In this document: piece after piece, positions 23,901 through 64,000 of the stretch | Numbering within the stretch: the stretch's first letter is position 1 | Layout: each line of letters opens with the position of its first letter | Assembly (NCBI GenBank): GCA_907165275.2 | Contig: OU015655.1 | Location: forward strand, 9,064,501-9,128,500 | Length of the DNA stretch: 64,000 bases | Direction: 5' to 3' | Source of the DNA: Zygaena filipendulae | Lineage: Eukaryota > Arthropoda > Insecta > Lepidoptera > Zygaenidae | Made by a program: the position numbers and the translations under genes | The notes under the pieces: generated by a model | Seen by the model: only the letters and a program-made list of their open reading frames with translations | What the model was told of the DNA's origin: nothing | The model's database searches: none

Positions 23901-25586
23901 TACATATTTAAGAAAATAAGCGTAGGGCTATTGTAGGTTACTGAACGAATGAAAAATAAATCGTCGAAGATAATTAAAAAAACCAGTTTGGTGCTTGCTG
24001 TTTACTAAATAAACACTATTTCAAAATTTCTATTAGCAAAATAAAAATAAATATCCATTTAAATCAACACAACAATTACAATCTACGCTACAATAATAAA
24101 AAAAAAAATTGTGAATGATAAATTTACGGTAATAGATGTTATTCAATGTTAATTATATGCCATTATCATTAAACTTTTCACACTAAGCGTAAGTACAGAT
24201 CGCGATTCATACGTGGTAGGTATGTAGGTACCTACTTCACAAATTAGCGTTAACATTACTAATATTACTAATATGTATACTGTTATATACATTTAGACAT
24301 TTTCAGTAATTAGTAAGTACATAATTAAACATTGCAACCGTTTCTCTCTGCATCTATGTTTAGAGAATGTGTTAGGTTAGGTTTAGGTAGATTAATACAA
24401 AACTAGTATTTAGTATTTACCTATTCTGTATTCTAAACTATTTACCTATTCTGCGACATCATGCAAAATTGTATTCTAGTTTACCAACAGTAGGTGTTGA
24501 AATAAATAATTATGTAAATGTTACGCATAGGACATGTTATAAAATAGTATGTACCTACCTATTTTTAAAAGCTTTTATTTTACTATTCCATCCACGTCAG
24601 GGATTTATGACATAATAAAAAAAAATATTTAGACCAATTCTTATTCTGTTTGTTGCGTTATTAACCTAAAACGCGTAGAACTTATCTGAAAATTGTATAG
24701 GTTTTTAACCATTTCTATTTTGCAACCACCATGATGCAGTAAATACAAATAAATGCAATAGGTCACGTCACTTAGGAGTAGGTAGCTAGGTCTTCTAGTA
24801 TTTTTTCAGTATTAAGTAAAATCAACATTCTTTTCAGCGCCATAAAACACTCCTTAAGTTTTCTAGGTCTATATTAGGTTAAACCTAAACAGTAAACACC
24901 TAATATTTTAGTGGTATAAATATTTTATAATTTTTCAAGGCATTTTTTATGAATATAGAATATAAGAAAATTGCGGTTATTAGAAACTTACCTATAGTTA
25001 ATCTTTAGGCTAGTGAAAACCTTATGTCTGTATAGATACAAATATAGATATTAGTGTTATTAGAAACATCAAGTCGCTTATGAAAAATCATTTTACTAAT
25101 CAGCAATTAAAAAACGGTGATGGGTAATAAATATTATACTTAGATTGTGAGAAACGGACTTGATAAGCCCCAAAAACAGTTTATCGGGACCGCAGTTTGT
25201 CTATAATTATTATGATCGACTGCAACTATTTTTCACTAATGTAAGGTAAGGGCGCTTGTACAATGTACAGGCTCTAAGGAGGCTCTAAGAACGCCCCGGT
25301 CATCCTAACTAGGTATACCTAACCATACCAATGAATGCAAACATTTTTTGTTTAACAAAACGAACGTCGCTATCCCGTAACACCTAAATCTATGTCAATA
25401 AGCGAGTCAGTTCACATCGGAAAGTTTCGAAATACATACATATTTATAGAGCTGTGACATTAATCATGACCACGCATCTATGGTTCGCCGAATTATGGAT
25501 ACCTGGCCACTTCTTCTTTTAATCTTAAAAGAAACTTATTGTTTCGAAAACGATGTTACAATTGCCACAGACTTAGGTTTCTGTGT
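20946..25586. other. Intergenic space between convergent COQ8 and nwk
   Basis: AT-rich, with a Helitron-like fragment at about 21090-21145, the repeat at 22805-23180 and otherwise nothing recognised. The part near 25.5 kb must hold the nwk 3' UTR, but its poly(A) site could not be assigned among several AATAAA-like sites. Confidence 0.5.
22805..23180. mobile_element. Related repeat with internal 110-bp tandem duplication
   Basis: The ends resemble the family at 8640-9365 (TGTCGTGGAACA...GGAACGAAGTT and CGTGCGATAAAGTACTTCG). Inside, two diverged units share CACATAGAYATCACGAAAACAAG (about 22911-23010 and 23011-23110). Confidence 0.55.
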
Positions 25587-56068
<30,482 letters not shown>

Positions 56069-56089
<21 letters not shown>

Positions 56090-56330
56090 GGTGAGGTGGA
56101 TCACCACAGCTTCCGCGGCACAAAAGCTTCAGTGGCTCGTAGGGTGATCCGGTGTTGCAGATCGATGTTGCCTCACGCAAGCGTCTCCGCCCTCACTGCC
56201 GCGTCCAGACGCTCTCCTCGCGGACACGAGCCGGAGCCGAGTCTCTACTCGCTCGACGCCGCCGACACGCGCCTGCGCCCCTGCCACGGTCGCACCGCGC
56301 ATGGCGCACACTACATCCCTTTTAGGGTAG
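56069..56330 (-). promoter_or_regulatory. nwk: nwk first coding exon, 5' UTR and likely promoter region
   Basis: The coding part is only 21 nt (M-Q-P-P-P-R-K, 56089-56069) followed by donor GTGAGT. Upstream on the minus strand, to about 56330, the sequence is much more GC-rich than its surroundings and has many CpGs, as expected for a 5' UTR and start region. No TATA box was found. Short open frames here on both strands look incidental. Confidence 0.5.
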
Positions 56331-57487
56331 AACCTACACTGAACCCAGAGGTGCAAAGCGGAATGGAGCTGTATTGAAAATGTCTATAGGTTTTTCATTC
56401 GTGATCAGCGAATAATAACATTTTAATGCAAAGGATAATTTTCGTCAATTTCCATATAAATCCGCTCGCTTCGTTTTTTCCTCCTCTCCCTTAGTAGTGT
56501 CTCACCCTTATCTACTGCTGACCACTCACCACAGATCATATATATTGTAATAGTGTTCTAGGTTGTTAATGCTTAGCTTATCAAATTTATGGTAGCAACT
56601 GTAGCCCTTATACTTGTACACTCCAGTCTAGTTCAGGCACAGCACACTGTTCAGGTTTGGGCTATGCGTTATTTCTAAGTCACGGTAGTTCAATATATTT
56701 ATGTGCCTAGATAGCATTGGATGCAGCGTTCTCTGATGCGTCTCCCCTTTTTAACCGACTTCCAAAAAGGAGGAGGTTCTATGTTCGATTGTATGTATGT
56801 TTTTTTTTTTTTGGGTTACATGTACCTAGGTATAGTTACCAATATTTCTCGCAGATACTAAACTCTTCGGCAAAATCTGTTGATCCATAGGATAAATAAA
56901 TAATCTGGGATGAGTAGACTGTTGTCACATATTATGTAAATAGTGGCGGATTTACCAGCAGACTGAGTAGTCTGGAGCCTCTGGCAGCAGATTTTAGGGG
57001 CGGCGAAGGGGTCAATATTGCAATCTTTGCTAAATTTGCTGATTATGATTTATGATTGTGAACTATAGGTTTTTGAATTGCAGAGGTCGGATGAGGCGGC
57101 AAAATTTGATTAGCCTACTGCCGCCAAATGAGTAGGTAGGTACCTAAGTCCGCCATGTACATACTTAAGTAGGTATGTACCTACTACCTAGACTTATATT
57201 GTCATGCATTCGGTATCTACCTATATCGCTGGAACTATGTAGTAAGTTTCTGTAATAAACACACTTCGCCAAATTCCTCTGTATGTATTTATGGTAAATT
57301 ATTATAGGTACCTACTCCATATTCATCTTATCACCATAGTCTTAAAATGATGGTTTAAGCATGTATTAAATTTGTTTTCACCCACTTAATTTAAGAAAGA
57401 TATTTTTTTAAAACCTACTTAACCTTTTGTCATAAAAATACCAGGATTTTATCCGCTTTTGCTCGTAGTACCGTTCAGTTAACCAGC

Positions 57488-57625
57488 TAACCGGTTTTTT
57501 TTAACGTCATAGGGGGCAAACGGGCAGGTAGATGGTAAGTACCTAGGTAATTACCGCCGCCCATGGACATCTGTAACACCAGAAGGCATGCAGGTGCGTT
57601 GCCGACCTGGAATGGGAATGGGATT
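57488..57625 (+). repeat. Dispersed lepidopteran repeat fragment
   Basis: The block GGGGGCAAACGGGCAGGTAG...TTACCGCCGCCCATGGACAT...AACACCAGAAGGCATGCAGGTGCGTTGCCG is a familiar dispersed repeat in moth and butterfly genomes. Only about 140 bp remain. The class (SINE or LINE 3' part) is not certain. Confidence 0.5.
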
Positions 57626-60326
57626 ACGGAAAAATAATATTATCCACTGTACAGTTAACTGGATTACGAAATCTATGACAATTATTTATCTTCGATATTA
57701 TTTTCTAATGATACGAAGAAACTGATAATAAACTTGGATGACATGTTCACGTGTTCACGTGAGGACTATGGGCAACAAATCCATGAATAGATTAGGATAG
57801 ATCCACGCCACGGATAAGCTCGTCTTATTAGAAATCTTCAAGGAAACTTAGTAGGCATAACCGGATGAGTGTTTTGCTAATCGTTTTCATAAGTCTTTTT
57901 CGAATTGTTGTTAAAAAAAAATTTTGAATTCTGAGTAAAAAATCTGTACCGCTAAATCCGCTTTTGCCAGCGACTTATTTAGCGTAGACACTAGTGAGTT
58001 AAAAAATAAAAACATTATTAAGTCTTTTAAAATTCTCTAATTGTCCTCAAAGGAAAAATGTATTTATTATTTCCTAGTACATTATCAATTACAATTATTT
58101 TCTTACCATAAAATAATATATTAATCCCTAACGTTCTTTACATTAAAAATGTACAATTGTAAAAACTACAATAATTATGATGGTTATCAAATAAATAGAA
58201 TAAAAAACCAAACTGGAACTAAACTTTTGTAAAGTCATAACGTCGAAAAGGCGTAATAAAATTATAGAATAAGGGTAAAATCAAAGAGATAAGTTAATTG
58301 ATCTAAAAAAATTTATTAGGTAATAAATGAGGCGACTATGTGCACATTGAAAACACTTGTTATATTACAAGAACCCTTGCACACTATATACAACGCCCGG
58401 GCGGCGGGCGGGGGCGCCCACCGACCGCGGCCCCGCCCGCCCCACGCGCAACACATACAATCCGCTCACTTAATTTACACTCTGTACATACATATTTATT
58501 TGTACAAGTTACACTTAAAAAATAAACAACTAACAACTATATTAAAACAATGGAAATATTTACTTAGTTATCCTATTGTTATTGATCATAATACTTATAC
58601 GGATAATGGTATAAGAAATCATTTTATTAAAACGTACACTTACATACAAAGTTTATGAGCTAAAATATAAATAATATATGCATTGAAATATATCTAACTA
58701 ACCTAATGACTGACTGGTACGCGTTGCTCAGCCATGCTTAAAGTCTAACATTGATAACTTTCTGCGACTGTGGCACATTAAGTTCATCTAATGATTAGTA
58801 ATTATTTTTATTTATTCTTAACATTGTCAATGTACTCCAAATAAAAAAAAAATCGTTCAACAACATCGAGATCTACTCATCAAACCATCAATGTTGAAAT
58901 CTGTCATTTACTACGTCTAATGCTACAAAAAATTATTAATAGACAGCGGTTAGCATCAACTATATATCTATAGTACATATTTTATCAGCTATAATTAATC
59001 ATTTACGTACATATTCATAAACATAACAACACCCACTCTTACCAACGATGCTTATTGACTAAATTACAATTCCGTACAACACAACTATTATAATTATTGT
59101 AATAAACACTCTCCAAAATGAAAATACTCAAATATAACCATTCGCTTGAAGCGCGAAATTCAAATAACACGACGCGAACGTCGCTGGGAAATACCGTCAA
59201 CTCTCGTGCATTTCAACTCATATAGTTGAAAATATGTTTTTGCATGTCAATAATAAATACAAATGGTATACAGAAAGGAGAAATTACATTCAAATTGACG
59301 TATCTGAAGCTTTTAAGGTATCACCTATCTGTAAAAAAATGTTATCTATATTAATATTCTAATATTTGTAATCTCTGTAACTAACGAAACGATTCAAAAA
59401 AATGTTTTACTGGTAGCAAGCTACAGTATCCATGAACTTTTTATCTTGGTTGTGTCGTTATTTGGTGTGCAGTTAGGAGTAGTAGAAAGGAGTCGTGGAA
59501 TAGTAGAAAGGATACTATTTTTTCCAATACAAATAGTAACACAGAGAGCGAGTAAAACCGTAGGAGGTAACTGTCACTGAGCCATTAGTTAAAAAGAAAG
59601 AAAATTCGGTTAACGCAAGAACTGAATTTTTACTATCACCTAAATTAAAATCGTTCAACGCCTTTCGCAGCTAATTTCCGAATTACCATAAATTTCTTTT
59701 GCAATTACACTTACTATAAGAATCTTGGAATCCCACGTATTAAGCTACCTTTCACTCTTAAAGACCTTTCGAGGAGTCAACCTAACTAGGCCACCCGCTG
59801 TAATAACAAAATATCTTCTGAAATATTATTAGTAGTAGGTATACCTAGTTATTTAACATAGGCTATAGACTAATTATTTTATTATTGATATTTCTGAAGC
59901 ATTTAAATTTGCTCCATTTATTTTTATTGTATTATGTATACTGCAGAATAGTAATTTACTATAAGTCAGTTTAAACTGTCTCGTGTTTTTAGGAAGATAT
60001 AATTTTTTTATCGAATGGCGCTAGTATTCCCTTATTAGGTATACGCCTTAAATTATTATTTAATCTTTTAATAACACATCTATAAATTTATTAAAAAAAA
60101 TATGATTTCTCAAAAACAAAAATCTATCTCTTTTATATAATAAATACGCAAAATAAATACTCAAAAAAATGGTTACCATAGTATAAAAATTACCTCCGCA
60201 AATTGCAGCGAATTACAGTGGCACGGCAAGGCTCAATCGTATTGTGATGTTTATGAAGCCTTACATCATAGGGGCCACGAACGTCACCCGCTATAAAAGC
60301 CTATTTTATATCATTAGTTGCAACAG

Positions 60327-60569
60327 AATGGGCAAGATGAGTAAATTTTAATTTTTACTCCGTATAAAAAATATTGGACACGTATTTTTTGTTTATTTTC
60401 GTAATCAAAAAAAACGGCAACACATTGAGTTGAAATTCCGTGTGAACTCTAAACCAAGGTACACTTAGTGTTTTTTTTAAATAATTCGAAAAAAGTGTCT
60501 ATTATTGTTTTACTATCTAACTGACGGATTTATAGAAATTTGATTTTTATACCTTTTCATCATGCCCAT
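60327..60569. mobile_element. Shortened TAGTCCGTC-family MITE
   Basis: Outer ends AATGGGCAAGATGAG and CATCATGCCCATT and inner GGACACGTATTTTTTG are kept. The central TGACGTCA part is largely lost. Length 243 bp against about 330 for full copies. Confidence 0.65.
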
Positions 60570-62516
60570 TATCATTAAAAATTAAATACTAATTACTCTA
60601 GTTTAGTCTAGTCTAGTTTTCTTGAAAGATATGATTTTTTTTATAACGGATGGCGTTAGTTTTACCACTGTAAGGACCCTTATTTATTTGAATAACGCAT
60701 ATGTGTGAGATTTCTTTAAAGTAAATGAGAATAAATAAATATTTTTAGGATTGTAGCTAACCGTAATAAAAATAAAATGAATATACTGCGATAAAACTCC
60801 TTACTAAAGTCGGAAGATATAAATGAAAAGGTGTGCCAACATTTTTTTTTTTAATATATTTATTCGCAACGAGCCAATTAGCCGATTTGAATAAAAATTT
60901 GAAGAAAACTTTAAATGGGCATTTATAAAAAGTTATGCTGCGTAATAATTGATTTAATTAATTTTGACGTGAGCTACTCGTAAGTGAGCTAAGTTGGTCA
61001 TCATACTCGAGGTTAGATTGCGGCTCGAGCCGAATGCGAGGGCGTAGTAGAGCTCATAAGTTAGACATAAGTTATATTATTGCATTATTGAGAATTGTTT
61101 GAAAAAATGACAACCGAAAAGTGAGTACACGGTTGTACACACGTTTGCGTCAACCGTTTTTGATCCTTTTGATAGTTGTGAATCTTATAGAAATAATAAA
61201 GTTAACGAACTGCCAAAAGCATTAAGCTTTGAGCATACTACGGAAACCTTACTCTTACAGCCTAAGGTTTATTATAAATTTAAATAAATATGTAGGCTAC
61301 CAATAGTGTGCAAAATATCTGCCTGCACTATTATTGTAGGGGACACGTGGCAACTGATTTTTTGTGCGTTAGGATGATTTATGAAGTTTCAAATGTAAAT
61401 AAATACATGTGAACTATTTTTAATTTTATAAAATGTTTTATTATTTAATAGCGTTTATGTTTCCAAACTGTTATTATTTGATTCTAGTAGTGATTTGCGG
61501 TAAATTTTGTGTTGTTTCGGATATTACAAAAATGGAATCGTAGTTTTATATTTATTCAATATTTAAATTATGCTGTAGAAATATTTTATTAGTGCATGGC
61601 TTTTAATTTTTAAAAGAACCATAATGTTAGTAGGCATATAAAAATTGATTTTGATTAAATAAATTTATCATAACAATAACAAAATATTTGTGAAGATTTT
61701 TTAGAAATATTTGTAAGGACAAACAAATAAAATTTTAAACATACTTTATAGACATAATAATTAATTAATTATTCTTCATGCAGGCAGTCAATTGTAAGTA
61801 GAATTGTCACAGGTATATAACAATAATCACCTAATAATGGATATTGGTTTGCTTAGAGCATTTGATTCATGCAATACTTAATAATACTAACACGGTTTAT
61901 ACAAAAACGCCTATTGGATATTTTAAAACGTACATTCAAAATATATTTACTATCAGAATCATGGGAAATAACTACTGAAATGAAATTATGCTTTTAATAG
62001 CCACAATACACAGCAAATAACTCAACACTATCTATTTATCTATTTACATTTACAGTAACTTTATTATAATCGCCTTATACTCTTCTATCTTACAAAAATG
62101 TCTCTAGAAAAGACCAAGCTCAGTAAGGGGTTTCTTATTAGACAAGTATCTACAAGGTTAATATAAGTAATCAAAATAATAATAATACGTTCCCAGACAC
62201 CTGAATTGATCCAAATTACATTTTTGGGTTTAACAGCCCGATAGTTGATACAGATGATGATCAGTAGATGATCACAATATAAAAAAGGAAAATATTAAAG
62301 TAGTTGCAATTGTCATCATGCCTTAAATTTTAGAATTTTAATATAAAATTTTTGAAAAAATGAACAAATGAAGAGAGAAGGCAGAAAGTTGGATTTGTAA
62401 CGTTTTTTTTATATTTATTTTTCTTAGTTTTATTGTAAGGTTTTAGACAAAAACCGTTTGATTCTTTACCTATTTAATTTTTTAATTAATTTCGATTCTA
62501 ATACTATGGTTACTGC

Positions 62517-62636
62517 ACAGGACGCAGTCGCGCCACCCGTGGCACTGTTTTATCTGGGGTCACTAGTCTAGGGTCTGGAGTTCCGCCTAAGCTAAGATCG
62601 TGACTCCAATAGCAGTTGTCACGTGACATCTGTAAG
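62517..62636 (-). CDS. Possible terminal coding exon of an unidentified minus-strand gene
   Basis: After a plausible acceptor (ATATACTTACAG), a frame runs 39 codons to a TAA stop. It encodes MSRDNCYWSHDLSLGG, then a proline- and valine-containing tail ending RVARLRPVQ. The other two frames stop within 14 codons. Base composition is clearly more GC-rich than the flanks. I do not recognise the protein. If real, the AT-rich stretch to its left (towards 58 kb) could be its long 3' UTR and the rest of the gene lies outside the window. Transcript evidence is lacking. Confidence 0.4.
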
Positions 62637-62670
62637 TATATATATATCATTTCCGCTAATTTTGATCTCG

Positions 62671-63531
62671 TTTAGGCGCAAAATATTATCCTATTGTCCA
62701 GTTCGCAAATCGTCCAATCCGCGATAGGTCCAGTTCGCAATCGGTCCAATTTGTAATTGGTCTGATAATTTTTGTTATTTTTATTAATAGGAAGATTACT
62801 TATCGATTTTATTATTAGCTTACATAATTATTGAATTAAAATACCTACAACTGCATATAAAGTAAATTATATCTTACTTTTATTAGAAAAAAACACAATA
62901 TTTATAATATATCAATTTATTAATTCATATTTATTACATAATATATTTATAAATAAAGATATTAAAAATATATTTAGTTATTAATCCTTACTAATATTAT
63001 AAATGCGAAAATGAGTTTGTTTGTTAAGCTTTCACTCCTCAATGGCTCAACGAATCATCATGAAATTTTGCATACAATATGTTGTCAGGGTTGTCAGGAC
63101 ATAGGGTACGGTATGCGGGTGAAGCCTAGCTGTAGTAAATTTTGCATACTACACGTTGTGAAGGGTAGGTAGAGAAAAAAATATAGAGTAATAGGTACTT
63201 ATGTCCCGGAATACCGGCGGGATCTCCGAAATTACCGCGGGGAACAGCTAGTAAATAATAAATATGAATTAATAAATTTTATATTATAAATTTCATAATA
63301 AAATTAATAAATATTGTGACTTTTTCTAATAAAAGTAAAATATCATTTATTTTATATGCATTCGTAGGTATTTAAAATCAATAATTAACCTAAAAATAAC
63401 CGATGATCTTCCTGTTAACAAAAATAACTTATCTGATTATACAAATTGGTCCGATTGCGAAATGGCCGTATTGCGAATTGGACATTTTGAACTCTGTGGA
63501 CATTTTGCGAATTGAACGTACTGCGCCTAAA
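62671..63531. mobile_element. Fold-back element with TTTAGGCGCA ends
   Basis: The ends TTTAGGCGCA and TGCGCCTAAA (63522-63531) are followed by many copies of short GGTCCAATTCGCAAT-like motifs. The arms stay complementary over about 300 bp on each side, with blocks TATATGCA and TTTTATTAGAAAAA mirrored. The loop holds a separate Helitron-like element. Total 861 bp, no coding sequence. The superfamily is not clear. Confidence 0.8.
62985..63251 (+). mobile_element. Helitron-like element nested in the loop of the fold-back
   Basis: Begins TCCTTACTAATATTATAAATG after A and ends GGGGAACAGCTAG before T. Length 267 bp. It interrupts the fold-back at 62671-63531 at its centre, so it is the younger insertion. 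Confidence 0.75.
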
Positions 63532-63589
63532 TGTTCGATCGGCGTTTAAGTTTTGTCCCCGAACAGGACGCATTCGTTTACGAGTGACA

Positions 63590-63775
63590 AATGAAAGATA
63601 GGATTGGTTTTGGCACCCGACTTCTGTTCCGATACAAGAATAGTTCTGAGACTATCATGGACTGTTTTTTGCCCTCTCGGTGTGTTAGAAGATGACTCAA
63701 TGAATGAAGACCATGTGATCCTAAGATGCAAGTTCACCGATTGGCCTGCTAACAGTTTGCGCGAGAATATTTAAA
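63590..63775 (+). pseudogene. Possible LINE ORF2 3'-end remnant
   Basis: On the plus strand one frame reads LAPDFCSDTRIVLRLSWTVF, then CPLGVLEDDSMNEDHVILRC and KFTDWPANSLRENI before a stop. The C-x2-x-x10-H-x4-C pattern resembles the zinc-knuckle end of non-LTR retrotransposon ORF2, with the second Cys replaced by Gly. A TGA lies just upstream, so the fragment is broken. The minus-strand frame through the same bases is probably incidental. Confidence 0.35.
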
Positions 63776-64000
63776 TTAAAACTTCAACAGAACCAAGTAC
63801 TGATAAACCTAAGATAATGATGGGTGTACCAAAGCGTGCAACGCTATAAAAAAAAGAGAGTTCGGTAGATCATAGGCAATCTGGAGGGGAGTTCCTATTT
63901 AGTACGCAAAATTCAGCATCAGGTTGTAACAAAACCATGACTGGCTCTAGTTGTGTAAGTTTAACAAAAATGATCAATATTTTTATTAATAAGGAAGGAA

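Larger units (their letters stand above)
56400..62516. other. AT-rich non-coding stretch upstream of nwk
   Basis: It contains the repeat fragment at 57488, the MITE at 60327, a possible hAT-like remnant near 56942-57163 (GGCGGATTTACC / TAAGTCCGCC) and an isolated very GC-rich block at 58396-58450. Most of 58.0-60.3 kb looks unique rather than repetitive, so it could be a long 3' UTR of the minus-strand exon at 62517-62636, though no proof is visible. Confidence 0.4.

Noticed and set aside
63546..63770. Minus-strand open frame of about 75 codons near the right edge
   Set aside because: The plus-strand frame through the same bases has a zinc-knuckle-like pattern typical of LINE ends, so the minus frame is more likely incidental. 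No splice sites were clear.

Overview
The window looks like a piece of a lepidopteran (moth or butterfly) nuclear genome. The evidence is its high AT content, intron-rich genes with GT-AG borders, a tRNA-derived SINE ending in a TAAA-type tail, many short Helitron-like elements ending in CAGCTAG, and a dense load of MITE and fold-back elements. No bacterial, viral or organellar genes are seen. The species cannot be named from the sequence alone.

Layout. (1) Positions 1-4.3 kb hold GC-rich palindromic repeats and Helitron-like elements, with no gene recognised. (2) 4,336-9,634 (+): a complete nine-exon ABHD16A (BAT5) lipid hydrolase, 492 aa, with the whole catalytic triad visible. (3) 9.7-14.3 kb is repeat-rich: a TTA-flanked MITE, a tandem array of 73-bp hairpins, a 566-bp near-perfect inverted repeat and a cluster of palindromes of about 110 bp. 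(4) 14,376-20,631 (+): a complete eight-exon COQ8 (ADCK3/4-type atypical kinase), 654 aa, with KxGQ, AAAS, Lys, Asp and DFG motifs. (5) 20.8-25.6 kb is the space between two convergent genes. (6) 25,587-56,089 (-): nervous wreck (nwk, the FCHSD1/2 orthologue), about 993 aa in 18 coding exons over 30 kb, with an F-BAR domain, two SH3 domains and a proline-rich tail. (7) Nested on the opposite strand in an nwk intron, at 34,162-34,708 (+), is a two-exon gene for an 85-aa secreted cysteine-rich peptide with its own TATA box and poly(A) signal. (8) 56.4-64 kb is mostly AT-rich and non-coding. It holds a possible terminal exon of an unidentified minus-strand gene (62,517-62,636), a fold-back element with a Helitron-like insertion in its loop, and a possible LINE fragment at the right edge.

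The three large genes act in different processes: lysophosphatidylserine and monoglyceride metabolism, coenzyme Q biosynthesis in mitochondria, and membrane curvature and endocytic traffic at synapses. Nothing suggests they are co-regulated. The most unusual items are the nested CSalpha-beta-like peptide with a shifted cysteine pattern, an in-frame switch made of tandem nwk splice donors plus a 35-nt exon, a mariner inserted 11 nt from an nwk splice donor, and a MITE family that carries CREB-type TGACGTCA sites and in one copy abuts a COQ8 splice acceptor. All splice sites were placed by reading frame and family similarity, without transcript data.
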